A stretch of 64,000 bases of DNA from Glandiceps talaboti (GCF_964340395.1 NC_135562.1:21619892-21683891), one strand, 5' to 3'; positions 38,733-51,753 are shown, numbered from the stretch's first letter. Program-made: numbers and translations. Notes: generated by a model not told the origin, from the letters alone.

Positions 38733-40876
38733 GTGAGATATGTAACTCCGACCCATTTGTCTGTAGTGAGATATGTAACTCCAACCCATTTGTCTGTAGT
38801 GAGATATGTAACGCCAACCCATTTGTCTGTAGTGAGATATGTAACTCCAACCCATTTGTCTGTAGTGAGATATGTAACTCCAACCCATTTGTCTGTAGTG
38901 AGATATGTAACTCCAACCCATTTGTCTGTAGTGAGATATGTAACTCCAACCCATTTGTCTGTAGTGAGATATGTAACTCCAACCCATTTGTCTGTAGTGA
39001 GATATGTAACTCCAACCCATTTGTCTGTAGTGAGATATGTAACTCCAACCCATTTGTCTGTAGTGAGATATGTAACTCCAACCCATTTGTCTGTAGTGAG
39101 ATATGTAACTCCAACCCATTTGTCTGTAGTGAGATATGTAACTCCAACCCATTTGTCTGTAGTGAGATATGTAACTCCGACCCATTTGTCTGTAGTGAGA
39201 TATGTAACTCCAACCCATTTGTCTGTAGTGAGATATGTAACGCCAACCCATTTGTCTGTAGTGAGATATGTAACTCCAACCCATTTGTCTGTAGTGAGAT
39301 ATGTAACTCCAACCCATTTGTCTGTAGTGAGATATGTAACTCCAACCCATTTGTCTGTAGTGAGATATGTAACTCCAACCCATTTGTCTGTAGTGAGATA
39401 TGTAACTCCAACCCATTTGTCTGTAGTGAGATATGTAACTCCAACCCATTTGTCTGTAGTGAGATATGTAACTCCAACCCATTTGTCTGTAGTGAGATAT
39501 GTAACTCCAACCCATTTGTCTGTAGTGAGATATGTAACACCAACCCATTTGTCTGTAGTGAGATATGTAACTCCAACCCATTTGTCTGTAGTGAGATATG
39601 TAACTCCAACCCATTTGTCTGTAGTGAGATATGTAACTCCAACCCATTTGTCTGTAGTGAGATATGTAACTCCAACCCATTTGTCTGTAGTGAGATATGT
39701 AACTCCAACCCATTTGTCTGTTGTGAGATATGTAACTCCAACCCATTTGTCTGTTGTGAGATATGTAACTCCAACCCATTTGTCTGTAGTGAGATATGTA
39801 ACTCCAACCCATTTGTCTGTAGTGAGGTATGTAACTCCAACCCATTTGTCTGTAGTGAGATATGTAACTCCAACCCATTTGTCTGTAGTGAGATATGTAA
39901 CACCAACCCATTTGTCTGTAGTGAGATATGTAACTCCAACCCATTTGTCTGTAGTGAGATATGTAACTCCAACCCATTTGTCTGTAGTGAGATATGTAAC
40001 TCCAACCCATTTGTCTGTTGTGAGATATGTAACTCCAACCCATTTGTCTGTAGTGAGATATGTAACTCCAACCCATTTGTCTGTAGTGAGATATGTAACG
40101 CCAACCCATTTGTCTGTAGTGAGATATGTAACTCCAACCCATTTGTCTGTAGTGATATGTAACGCCAACCCATTTGTCTGTAGTGAGATATGTAACTCCA
40201 ACCCATTTGTCTGTAGTGATATGTAACGCCAACCCATTTGTCTGTAGTGAGATATGTAACGCCAACCCATTTGTCTGTAGTGAGATATGTAACTCCAACC
40301 CATTTGTCTGTAGTGAGATATGTAACTCCGACCCATTTGTCTGTAGTGAGATATGTAACTCCAACCCATTTGTCTGTAGTGAGATATGTAACTCCGACCC
40401 ATTTGTCTGTAGTGAGATATGTAACTCCAACCCATTTGTCTGTAGTGAGATATGTAACGCCAACCCATTTGTCTGTAGTGAGATATGTAACTCCAACCCA
40501 TTTGTCTGTAGTGAGATATGTAACTCCAACCCATTTGTCTGTAGTGAGATATGTAACTCCAACCCATTTGTCTGTAGTGAGATATGTAACTCCAACCCAT
40601 TTGTCTGTAGTGAGATATGTAACTCCAACCCATTTGTCTGTAGTGAGATATGTAACGCCAACCCATTTGTCTGTAGTGAGATATGTAACTCCGACCCATT
40701 TGTCTGTAGTGAGATATGTAACTCCGACCCATTTGTCTGTAGTGAGATATGTAACTCCAACCCATTTGTCTGTAGTGAGATATGTAACTCCAACCCATTT
40801 GTCTGTAGTGAGATATGTAACTGCAACCCATTTGTCTGTAGTGAGATATGTAACTCCAACCCATGTATCCTTAGTT
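38733..40876. repeat. 33-bp minisatellite, ~65 copies
   Basis: The unit 'tgtctgtagtgagatatgta' plus 'actccaacccatt' varies mainly at ctcc/cgcc/ctccg. The period is 11 codons and five of the six frames lack stops, giving apparent proteins of 500-700 residues on both strands. Two 31-bp units near 40150 and 40215 shift the frames. Translation in any of them is unsupported. Confidence 0.97.
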
Positions 40877-41038
40877 AAATACTAACACATGTCAGCGAGG
40901 GCAATATCACAATTTAGTGCCTGCACAAGGGGTGGCACTCTTTACCAAAATTTGGGCATCATTAAAATTTTGGTAAAGAGTGCCAGCCCGAGGGCAGGTA
41001 CTAATTGTGATGTTGCCCGAGCGCATGTGTTATTAATT
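40877..41038. mobile_element. Long-hairpin foldback element beside the 33-bp array
   Basis: Arms of about 70 bp pair across a short loop near 40953-40967. Left: 'gggcaatatcacaattta' and 'ggcactctttaccaaaattt'. Right: 'aaattttggtaaagagtgcc' and 'taattgtgatgttgccc'. Both ends carry acacatg/catgtgt. This is the shape of a MITE or snap-back element with no coding capacity. Confidence 0.75.
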
Positions 41039-41259
41039 TTATTACACCGTACACTCATTGGTCCAGTCATTCACATAGCTACTCTTCATTCATCATCATT
41101 CGTCATTGGTAGAAGAAAAGTTTTTCTTTGATGATGCATTTCAAAATTGTACTTGCATATAAGCATCTAATATGGACATGGCCTGCATTATTTGTAGGAG
41201 ATCAAGTATCCCCACAGCTAATCTGTAATTATATTAATTAAAATTTTTGCAAGAAATAA

Positions 41260-41480
41260 ACTTTTGTGTCTCCCTGTAGTTACTTTGTCACCTCGAACGC
41301 GCAACACTGGAAAACATGCGCAGCAGAAGCACAGCAGTCGAAATAACTTCAGCGGGCAAACAGTGATGGGCGTTAGTCTTTGCATGCGCGAGCAATGTCA
41401 CCACGCAGTTGCCTCTCCAGAGGGCGCCGTGATCAATGCGTCATAGAACTACGTCCATCTTGGCGGCGACAGTAGGGAGC
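41260..41480. promoter_or_regulatory. CpG-richer promoter-like segment
   Basis: CpG density rises sharply (cgaacgcgc, atgcgcgag, ggcgccgtg), ending in 'acgtccatcttggcggcg', which resembles a YY1-type CCAT/GGCGGC context. No coding exon could be tied to it, so which gene it would serve is unknown. Confidence 0.25.
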
Positions 41481-42420
41481 CCTCTCAGGAGAGGGAAGTT
41501 GTGAGTCCCATGTACGACGTGCTCCATATATTTGGCGACCAATAGAATGGTTTTTATCACAGTTTGCCAGCTTTGTTTAAATATAACTTGAAAAACGAAT
41601 GAGCTCTTCATAATAGTATGAAGTCTGACGAACAGAAAAAAGGTTTGAAATCACTTTTCTGTTGGGGTAAAGGATACAATCGTACAAACACACACGTATG
41701 TTCAAAAGGAAGAAATGCGCTGTAGGGTTTTCAACATTTGAATATATGATATATCTAATTTAAAATATTAACATAAATCGTTGCAAGTGCAAGTGAAGTA
41801 GTTAAGATTTTAATATAAGGTAAATATAGTAAGGATACACTAGTCTTCGTTTTGTTAAAGAGTGTGTACCTTAGTTTGTATTTGAGCAATACAGATCTAA
41901 CCAAGTGCCAAAAGGTCAATTGAAGTGAAACTAACAAGGTAAAGTTAATATGAACAATTAGTCGACATCTATATTACATTTTAAGATACAAATGTATGTG
42001 TTGTAATTGTGTTTTTAGTTTAAATGTTTGGTTTTGCTAGTGTTGTTCGTAGTATGTTTTGTGAGGCCTTGTTACAAAATGTTGGGTCAGTATACATGAG
42101 GAAACTCACCATGTCGACTTTAAATTGTGGTTAGTGACTTGCCAATTTTGTGCAAGTGCGCGTGCGTAGCGACAGAAACAATTACATTGTAGGAGAGTGG
42201 AAAACTTCTGGGAGGTCAACCCAAGGTTAACCCGTTTTGTTAGGAGGTAGGTTAGGTGTGCTTGGTTAGGGCCCGGCTCTGGTCAGGACCTAAGTTTTTA
42301 ATAGACATTCATTATGTAGGGGTATTAAATATGCAATAACAAATATTAAATCGCTTTGTCATCCAAGTATTGGGTTATTAGTCTACGTCGGTGTGTATTT
42401 ACCCGGACGGCATTTATTAC
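41480..42420. other. Spacer, nothing recognised
   Basis: AT-rich, with no convincing frame or repeat. Confidence 0.4.
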
Positions 42421-42422
42421 TT

Positions 42423-42424
42423 GT

Positions 42425-42499
<75 letters not shown>

Positions 42500-42834
42500 T
42501 ACATACATACATACATACATACATACATACATACATACATACGTACATACATACATACATACATACATACATACATACGTACATACATACATACATACAT
42601 ACATACATACATACATACATACATACATACATACGTACGTACATACATACATACATACATACATACATACATACATACATACATACATACATACATACAT
42701 ACATACATACATACATACATACATACATACATACATACATACATACGTACATACATACATACATACATACATACATACATACATACATACATACATACAT
42801 ACATACATACATACATACATACATACATACATTT
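42423..42834. repeat. (CA)n then (CATA)n compound microsatellite
   Basis: A dinucleotide run (42432-42495) turns into about 85 CATA units with scattered CGTA variants. All long open frames across it are simple-repeat artefacts. Confidence 0.97.
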
Positions 42835-42839
42835 CTTCT

Positions 42840-43940
42840 ACGGGAAGATAGCATCATCTGAGTATCCTTCAATTTCATGTCTGACACTTTATAACTTATT
42901 GCTTGGTTACGCTGCCACCAGGCTTTAATACCTCACAAATATAGAGGTGTACAAAGGCAAAAGTGATTACACATGAATTGTTGTTGCAACTGAGAGACAA
43001 AGTCAGCCCTGCTTGACCTCGCACTAAAAAACATAGATAAAAAAAACCTTCCTAGGGGAAAATATAGCTGTGGGAAAGCGTAGGCCCTACCCTTTAACGG
43101 TTTAAACCTGACTAAGTAAACACCCATAAAACATCTGCATGATGTGTTGCTCTGTACCTCAAACGTAACTGTGAAAAAAGGAGACTTACCTAAAATGCAC
43201 ACACACACACACAAAGCATCAATAAACAAAAGTCGATGGTCGTTCCTTGGTGACAGAGCTTAGACTGTACTAAATCCAACTTTACTTTACAGCTCTCTAC
43301 AAGAGCGCCCTCAACATGTCACAAGAACATATTACTTTCTGTCTATACGTTGTTCATCTAGAAATTACATTTTTTTTCTATAAACTTTGTGATGTAATAG
43401 ACACATTGTATTCTGGCAAACCAGAGTTGTGTATTTCTTCCGCGACACTGCGAAATGACGATAAACGAAACAACCTCTTGGCGGTGTCTTGTCTTGGACA
43501 GTGCTGTATCAAGTAATCATCCATAATTGTAATGCTCTAACTTTACGTGCTGAATAATTCTAAAAGCTCTCTTTGAACACTTTCTATCTGTGATCTGTAG
43601 TCTCAGTGTACGGTACGCGGTGATGGGGCACCCTCACACATCGGTGAGGGCGGAACGACACTGTGTATCCTTGGTACAGTCTATGATTTGTAGCTACCTT
43701 CCGGATTTTTCATGAAGGCGCGACATTGCACAAATATCCATCATCCATCTAATATTAGACTCTAGCTTAGATGCAACACACTTTTTGAACGATATTATCC
43801 CGATGAAAAGTACTGTGTACCTGCAAAGTCTAATATTAAATATAGTGATATGAGAGGCAGAGAGTCGGAGATAAAGACAAAGGCAGTGATAGACAGACGG
43901 AAAGAAAGACAGACAGACAACCAGACACACACGCGTGCGA
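42840..43940. other. Spacer with dispersed repeat fragments
   Basis: 43418-43470 matches 34384-34450. 43613-43665 is a hairpin-bearing repeat related to 50755-50815. No gene seen. Confidence 0.4.
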
Positions 43941-43943
43941 GTG

Positions 43944-43944
<1 letters not shown>

Positions 43945-43999
<55 letters not shown>

Positions 44000-44204
44000 A
44001 CCCAACACACACCCTGACAAACACGTCACCTGCAAGTCGCTTTTAAGATGGAAGAAATTCAAAAGAAACAAAAATCCACCCATAGCACATGATATATGCC
44101 ACAGACGCAACCACATACAGACAGACACAGACACAGACAGACAGACAGACACATACACACACAGAGAGAGAGGGACAAAGACAGACAGAGACAGACAGAC
44201 AGGC

Positions 44205-44259
<55 letters not shown>

Positions 44260-44270
44260 GACACACAGAG
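43945..44270. repeat. (AC)n and (GACA)n microsatellites
   Basis: AC runs at 43949-43997, and GACA runs at 44117-44152 and 44180-44256, separated by about 110 bp of unique sequence. Confidence 0.95.
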
Positions 44271-44429
44271 GCACAGAGATAGCTAAGAATGTCATGTTTG
44301 AAGATACCAAGACGTAATTTATATTCATACAATAAAACAAAGACAATTGCAGTCAAACAATAGTTATAATGATCTCAAAATGAAATGTATAGAATCATTT
44401 TACGGAAGACATCTGTCCAATGGCCTTCA

Positions 44430-44522
44430 TTATAATTTTATGGTATTCTGATCATCAAGTTTAACAGTGACATGTTGAAGTTCCCGATCACCATCATCAC
44501 TTAAGATGGAGAAGGTTTGAAT
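44430..44522 (-). CDS. Candidate terminal exon, minus-strand gene of unknown family
   Basis: An acceptor (TCTTACCAACAG) precedes 30 open codons and TAA at 44432-44430, in phase 0. The peptide begins IQTFSILSDDGDRELQHV and ends NTIKL. It joins in frame to the donor at 45152. It is polar and acidic, and the family was not recognised. Confidence 0.4.
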   Translation of the reverse strand: MQTFSILSDDGDRELQHVTVKLDDQNTIKL

Positions 44523-44677
44523 CTGTTGGTAAGACGGAATAGTATTGCATAAACATATATGTATATATTTATTGTTGGAGAATTTTGAATTCTGTACAAA
44601 TAATTTGCCAATGAATCTTTATCTATTCATTTGAAAGTACTTCAGTACAGTGTGGAAAAATGCTATATAATAATTAA

Positions 44678-44818
<141 letters not shown>

Positions 44819-45151
44819 TGACTGAAGCTACTGTGTTGTATCTTAGACGAAGTGAAATTATTGCTAATATAGTAATAAAACTATAACGTCAATCTCCCAT
44901 TCATTTTTTCCAACATCTCGAGAGGTACTCCAACAAGATAAATTGTCATAGAATGCCATTCAGTATCTACATATGAGGTATGGGATAAATGGCAACAGCT
45001 ACGGATACATTCAAATTCGAATTGTTTGATCATATGATATAATACGATATAATAGTTACCTAAGCATTCGTTGATTCATTCTTGGTTGTTTCGATGCCGG
45101 CTTCGGTGTTGTTATTTCCCGAATAAGGAGTGGATCGTCGTCGCCACTTAC

Positions 45152-45183
45152 TGAAGCACGAGTTGGTTTGGCGTCGTCATTTT
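45152..45183 (-). CDS. Candidate internal exon, minus-strand gene of unknown family
   Basis: An acceptor (GTTTTTCAG) and a strong donor (GCTTCA/GTAAGT) bound 32 nt encoding NDDAKPTRAS after a split codon. A longer version reading on to 45060 (AG/GTAACT) or to a TAA at 45058-45056 is also open (GDDDPLLIREITTPKPAS...), so the 3' boundary is uncertain. Confidence 0.4.
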
Positions 45184-45655
45184 CTGAAAAACTATAACAT
45201 GATATGATATGACAATATAATAAACAATGTTAAAGATCATTAGTAAGTTAGACTAAACGTTATTTAAATAGAACATTCTCAGACTAATACAACGTTAGCA
45301 TTGGTAGTGTTGTAAAAAGGTGAAATTCGAAAAAAGAGATATTTGCATAAATAACATTCTTTACTGAGCAACACTGACACTTGAGTCAATTTTACAGGTC
45401 CAGTGATAATTACCGCCACTCTTGTTACACGTCACACATCCAGTATTCGTATTCGTACAAGGGCTGTGTGGAATAGCTATTATACAAAAGTTTTACATTA
45501 TTTTAAATAGTGTGGACTGGATATAGGAAATAAAAGTGCCAATGGCATTGTAGCACAACTGTTGAGAGTAAACTTTAATTTTCTATCATGATTGTGTTCT
45601 TGTTGCTAGACATATTTGCACACATATTTTTTGAAGATTTATTGTAATGCCTACC

Positions 45656-45845
45656 CAATCTGATTAAAATCTGATTTGGTGAGAGCGGTTAGATGTCTTT
45701 ATTTACCTTTATGTTGTGTCATTTGTTTTGTTCCATGTGATAGCCGCCTTCCCGTCCCGGAACAAGACGAACGGCACAAAACGATGGAAATAGAGATAAT
45801 AAAGACATCTAGCCGCTCTCACCACATAAGATTTTAATCAGATTG
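45656..45845. mobile_element. 190-bp MITE with 9-bp target-site duplication
   Basis: The terminal inverted repeats begin CAATCTGATTAAAATCT and continue through GGTGAGAGCGG and AGATGTCTTTATT, about 50 bp per arm. They are flanked by a perfect direct repeat ATGCCTACC (45647-45655 and 45846-45854). A 9-bp duplication with long terminal repeats fits Mutator-like or Merlin-type elements. The interior is non-coding. Confidence 0.85.
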
Positions 45846-46075
45846 ATGCCTACCCATTCATGGTGTTATATATGCAATGTAAACTATCGTTAATACTGTT
45901 GTCATGAGCATAGTCTTGTTACTAGCCGCATCTGCATACATTTTTTGAACGTATGTCACTGGTGATATATTGGCATTATATGTCATCACAAACATAATTC
46001 AGCGACATTACCCTTAAAATAGGAAGTCTACCTTGTCACAATTAGAAAGAACAGAAGGATGCCTACGAAACTTAC

Positions 46076-46151
46076 CGGATATTCCAATGGAAAATCGTTT
46101 CGAGGAAATCTTGTCTTGTGTTGTTGAGTTACGATGCAAACTCGGAGAGCT
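46076..46151 (-). CDS. Candidate upstream exon, minus-strand gene of unknown family
   Basis: Open codons including SLHRNSTTQDKISSKRFSIG run to a strong donor (ATCCG/GTAAGT, last base 46076). The split codon completes correctly with the exon at 45183. An in-frame TAG at 46154-46152 means the exon must start at or after 46151, for example at the ACTTAG acceptor, which has a poor pyrimidine tract. No start codon is seen, so more exons should lie to the right. Confidence 0.35.
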
Positions 46152-46159
46152 CTAAGTCT

Positions 46160-47690
46160 ACTTGATCGATCACAGACTTTTTATTTCATTGTGTTGCTTG
46201 TATAAGTTTTCTTCAAAACAGTAACGCGAAAACACTGCATGGTTTCCCCTGCTTTAGCTTGAAGAACATAAATCTTCAGTATAGGTAAATACTACTATAT
46301 CTTGTAAGTTATTGTAAATTTATAAATTGTTGATTTGCTAAGTACGAACATGTTTTGAAGTAGTTTTCCATTCAGATATCATGTGGTTAAAATGTACTAT
46401 AAAGTAATAAATCAGAACGTTAAACTGTAAAACACAGCAAAAAATAAAATAGAATATTTGCAAAGAAATAAAAACACGTCTGTTCGGTTGTTTATTTTTC
46501 CAATAAACTGCACACTGAAGTTGGTAAATTCTAAATTCAAACACCCAGGGATCATTCACAATTATAGTTTGTAGTTAATATTTACTTGAACCAACCATAT
46601 GGAAAAAATGCCTTGTTAGCCAATTGGACCAGTAAGAAATCGGCTTTTTCCTACCTCCATTTTGATTTTCAACGCGAAATAGAATTTTTAAAACTACAAA
46701 TAAAATTGAACCTTTACTCACACTATTTAAAACTATTCTGTAAAATTTACAAATAGAAATATTATCTAATTTGAGTGCCCAAAGTGGATCGTTGCACTGA
46801 CAGGACGCAGAGGTACCTCCCCCCCCCCCCATTTTTGTACAAATTAATATTTCTGTTCGATTCAAGTTGAAGAGAATGGAATCTGAAGCCTGTGTGTTCG
46901 AGCCCCACCGAAGAGGGCGACCTGAAACACCATACGTATCACAGGCATGTTTTATGAAACAGTTGTGTTCTTTGTTCTTTGTTCGTAGTTTTAATTATTT
47001 TTTTGTTTGCTTTTCTTTGTTTGGGGTCTATTCAAAAACGTCGGAGTGTATTAGACGGTGGTGGTGGGTTAGGCATTGGATAAGTAGTTGGCTATCAGTC
47101 AATGTGCTGGACGGCTCCCGGGGACAGCTGGATCATTTGACAATTGGTATGCCTTTAACGGTGGTGGTGGTGGTGGTGGTGTCGCTCTATAGCCGTACTT
47201 ATATCTGTCCCATTTGTCCTATCAAGATTTTCCCGAATAAGGGAGCCTTCGGAAATTACAGAAGGGGGGGATCAAGCCTGGTCTGTTGTACAAGATGTGA
47301 CCTTCCCTGATTCCATTGTGCTAAAAATGGTCCTCCGTCAGCTTTCTTTCTCTAAAAAATAATCCTCCTCTTTTCAGATATTTCAAAAACATGGATTCAC
47401 CATGGTTTCACAGCTTCCCTATCACGTCCGGCGGTAAGGGTTAACCATTTGATTTCGGGGGAGGGAGCTGGATGAATTGGAACTACCACAATTTTTTTTT
47501 CAACCACCATGACAGCAATAGTTTTCCAAGTAGGGGTACAGCAATTTTCTTTTAAATATATGCTTTATAAATTTGACTTTTCACCGCATCAAGTCGCCGG
47601 AGTCATGTTACTTTTTATTTTTGAAATTAAATTTCCTCATAACAGGATCCCGGAGACATTCATGATTCTTTAATATTCCCAAAGTGGCCA
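46160..47690. other. Spacer, no supportable gene
   Basis: A plus-strand open frame at 46867-47310 has odd composition, with a GGT-repeat-derived poly-Val. Poly-C and poly-G runs are present. Nothing recognised. Confidence 0.35.
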
Positions 47691-48262
47691 GTAAAAATAG
47701 AAAGTAGACAGTTAAGGTTGAATAGAAGTTTGAGGGAGCCAAGTGGACATTTTTGAAATTCAAGGATTCAAAGAGTACTTCTGGTGCTATTTTATCATAT
47801 CAAGGTAGTAATAATACAGGGTGAAATTTGAATCAAAATACATGGGTGCAGTGTAGGGGTGGGTACCCCTAGAAAGTTATGAAATTGAAGAACTAAAAGA
47901 ATGCTTTGTGGTGCTATTTAATATATCAAGGTGTCAACAATACCAGTTTAACTTTGAATCAAAATACAAGAGAGCATGGGGGTGCGTACGAGGTTCACCC
48001 CCTACCTCTTTTGAATTTTTGAAATTTAAGGACTAAGAGAGTGCTATGTACAACCGACATTTGTAATAATTGCCGAAATTTGTAATAAACCGAAAGTTGT
48101 AATAAAATTGCCGACATTTGTAATAAATTGCCGATATTTGTAATAAACTGACGACATTTGTAATAAATTCTGTGAACGACAATTGTAATAAAAATTGCCG
48201 ATATTTGTAATAAATTTCAGAAAAAAATGTGTAATAAACCTGCCGAAATTTGTAATCTGGTG
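47690..48262. repeat. Internally repeated spacer and degenerate ~24-bp array
   Basis: 'ggtgctattt' with 'atatcaaggt' and 'tgaatcaaaatac' occurs twice, about 130 bp apart (47780-47980). From 48055 to 48260 'gccgacatttgtaataaa' recurs about nine times with much divergence. Confidence 0.75.
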
Positions 48263-49147
48263 TTATTCAGAAAACTAACACCAAGAAAAATCCTCAAAGT
48301 ATATTGTTGCATGCCATAACATTTAAAATTATTGTATCATTATGAAAAATTACAGGATTCATTAAAGGTACTAAGTCAGGTCAGTATTCTTAGTAATTTG
48401 ATTTGATGGTAGAGATTCAGTTTGTTTCAGCATTTGCCAAAGTATAAAACTGCCTATGGCGGTGGCACCAGAAACACATGTACCAGGGAATTTGACATTT
48501 ATAGCATTTCTGCACTTGCAGCACAATACTATTTTTTTACGTTCATACCATGGAAACTATTTTTTTATGTCTCTAAAATCCTCCAGTCAAAGATTACACT
48601 TGTGCTCAATAGAGAAACTGTCTGTCAGTAGGTAGTTTTAGTACAGCTTGAGACTTAGAGCTACAGTCGATAGAAGATCGCTGTATGCATTGTATTCTTT
48701 CACAGTGCAGCAAAAACAGGCCTTTAATGAAATCATTACAGTGTCACATGGGCTCGAAAATTTTAATGGCTACAATTGTTTATATTGCTGATAATCAACA
48801 TTTCAACTTGACTACTTCTACATCCTCACTATGCACGGCATCTACGTCATTGTTTATTTTGCATTAGCAGTTGTCTGAGGGTGTGTAATAAACGTCATGT
48901 CACATGAGTGAGTGAAACACCAAGCCTACGATTTTAGCTGTAAAAATCAACATTGACAATGTTTCTATGCAACAAGCATTCCAGTAAGTTTTCCTTTATA
49001 TGTGAAACGGTCGCTTTAGTCAAGCAAAGTCTATTCTAGTCACAAACGGGGTACGAGAGATTTAGACGGAATATGCCGTAAGTGCCGTAAACAGGATAGT
49101 TTTCGACAGAAGTAGCAGACGATTATCAACATGTGATGCATTAGTAG
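48263..49147. other. Spacer, nothing recognised
   Basis: No coding frame or repeat that can be supported. Confidence 0.35.
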
Positions 49148-50330
49148 GGGGTCATCCTGTTTTCGAAATTGGCGGGGGGGGGCAACCTGTTTTGAAATTT
49201 TGGGTAGGGGATGCCATTGTGTTTTGGATTTGGATGAAAGAAAAGAATCCATTAATCTACAGTGGCATGACCTTGTCTGAACTTTAGTATTTTTTCCTGT
49301 CCCTATTTTAAAATATTACTTCACCTGGAGTGTGGCTCAAACTTAACTTTACATATACATATGCAATGTATTACCTACCACACTAGTTACAGTACATATG
49401 TCATGTATCTCTGAAACTGGATGTGTAATCTATATAATTCTCTATTATAACCACTTTGTAGGATATAACATTATCTTTAACTGTAATTATTGTAATGTTT
49501 CGGCGATTTGTTGATAAAAACTGAAAAATCAAGGTGACCTTGAAAACCCCAAGAAATCTCTCACCCCCGGGGGTCACTAATACATAGCCAACAATAAGAT
49601 GCTCTAACCTTTTTACTGTCATAGTAAGCCCGTTCCCATCTAAAGTCTGAACCTGTTTCGATTCAAATATTGTCTTTTAAAGATGTGAAATGTTTGCCAA
49701 GATAGTCTACTATAATATTGCCTTAAAAGTCCAAATCTCCCCGACCAATGATACTACCATTAAGTGTACCGACCTTTAGTATAATGATGCCATTTAACTT
49801 TTAACATATTTCAACCCTGTGTAAGTTATACAGAATACTTTCTGATATGGTGGTGCTGTTTTGTAAAGTTTGGAGATTATTGCTTGAAAGGCTCTGAATA
49901 TCCTAAAAATGGCTTTTAAGAGAGCCTTCTAGGGAGAGACCACGAGGATCCCCCCCCAAAAGGTGGACATATCCCTTTCCCAAGCTCTTCCCTACATTTT
50001 ACTGTGAAGATACTATCAAAATTTATTTCACAAATATTTCAACCCTGTGCAGTTGCTTTATATTGGTGCTGTCTTGTAAAGCTTGGCAATTACTAATAGT
50101 CTCAAAATTCACTTTTAAGAGTAAAAACCTTCAAGGCTTCTAAAAGGAGATGACAGTGCTATCATGGGATCTTATCAAGTATTTGCAAGATGGTCAGGCA
50201 GTACAGTCCACATTGAGTCACGATCAAAAAATGGCTGTCATGTGAATATGATATACAGGGGGGGGGGGGGGGTAATCATGATTTAGAATTAAGTGTTAGG
50301 GGTGGTCTTAAAGAAGAGCCGCCAGCGGCG
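49148..50330. repeat. Dispersed low-complexity repeat, copy 2
   Basis: Shares 'cctgttttgaaatttt', 'ccattgtgttttggatt' and 'ggtgctgtcttgtaaagctt' with 37675-38470, plus poly-G blocks. About 400 bp longer than copy 1. Confidence 0.65.
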
Positions 50331-51639
50331 AGTCTGGGTAACCGAGACTCGCTCTCACTCTGCAAATCTAGTGCGCCCTCTTGTGGTTGACTACCTGAGA
50401 AATGGCTGGAACTTCAGTAACCCAAATATGGCGTATTGACATAACAATACTTGTAATATAATGCTGCTGATACCATCTAACATATATATTGCATACATGT
50501 GTGTCAAATTCTGGCGAAAAGGTCCTGTGGACTTCAGAGATCTGTATTTTCAAAGTATGTGTACCCCCCACCTACTGTCTATGGTGAAATTTACAATCGA
50601 GCTTCATTTAGCTGTTGAATATATTTGAATATATACATATATATATATAGTACCGCTATATAATTTAACCCAGTGAATGTTTCACTTTCATATTGCATCA
50701 CTTGCCTGAAGGGCACACCATTTATTTTTTGGTTCACCAATTACCTTAGTCTTTAAGGTACGCCATGACGAGGCGCCCTCACACGTGTGAGAGTAGGCCG
50801 ATGAGGGCGGAAAATCACAACATATCTTACAGTCTACGTTTACCTTAATGCACATCATTTATATTCATATGTACATCATTTACTTTAATACATGCATCAT
50901 TTGCCTTGGGTGTCATTTTTTTACATGGCACATCAGACGTCTTGTGTATGATTTGATACTAGGTTATCAGCTATCTGGTGTCATTTATTTTTATGATGCA
51001 CCATGCATGTGTAACTTATTTTCAATTTTTCATCATTTGCCTTTGTGTGGGCATCGCTTATATTCATAGTGCATTACTTGCTTTATGTGTGTTATTTATT
51101 TTCATATACGAATCACTTGCCCTTATGTGTGTGTTATTTGTTCTCACAGATGCTTAATTTACATTTATACGTCACTTACGTTAGCATGTATAAAACAGTT
51201 ATTTTGCATTCATCATCGTCGCAAATCGAATGTAGAAGAATAACAAAAAGTAAGTAACTTATAGATGACACTTACCAGTCTTAGCCATCAGGTGTAGATG
51301 ATGTGTGCTTGATATCTTGTAGATATAATAGACATTGCCTTGAATGACAGCCACAAAAGGCAGATGATAGTACTTTCAGTTGATCAGTATATGTATAGAT
51401 AACTTACGGTATAATTTATTTAAATTTTCATCCTTCAAGACCAAATAGGAATTTACTGTGAGCACTGTAAACAGCTGCAGGTTATGATATGGCAAGTCTG
51501 GCAAAAAGGTCCCCTGAACGTTAGACTATTTCTAACGGTCTAACGTTCATATTATCTAGTCAATGCTAGGGGTGTCATCGCTGCCAAGCAATTCTTTGTC
51601 GCCTTTTTTGAGTTGCCATAACATATCCAAGGGGACACA

Positions 51640-51640
<1 letters not shown>
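50331..51640. other. Spacer with a hairpin-bearing repeat
   Basis: 50755-50815 contains 'gcgccctcacac' and 'gatgagggcgga' as pairing arms and aligns with 43613-43665. 'CGAGTCT' and 'AGACTCG' near 50333-50355 form a small perfect stem. No gene seen. Confidence 0.4.
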
Positions 51641-51643
<3 letters not shown>

Positions 51644-51709
<66 letters not shown>

Positions 51710-51721
51710 CACACTCACACT

Positions 51722-51753
<32 letters not shown>

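Noticed and set aside
38720-40864. 500-700-residue repeat proteins on both strands
   Set aside because: All arise from the same 33-bp array in five frames at once. No single frame has independent support.
42346-42928. Histidine/threonine/tyrosine repeat proteins
   Set aside because: Frames through (CA)n/(CATA)n simple repeats on both strands.
46880-46920. tRNA gene or tRNA-derived SINE
   Set aside because: 'gtgttcgagcccc' resembles a B box, but no matching A box, acceptor stem or cloverleaf could be found.
46867-47310. 147-codon plus-strand gene
   Set aside because: The composition is erratic, poly-Val comes from a GGT repeat, and there are no splice or family signals.
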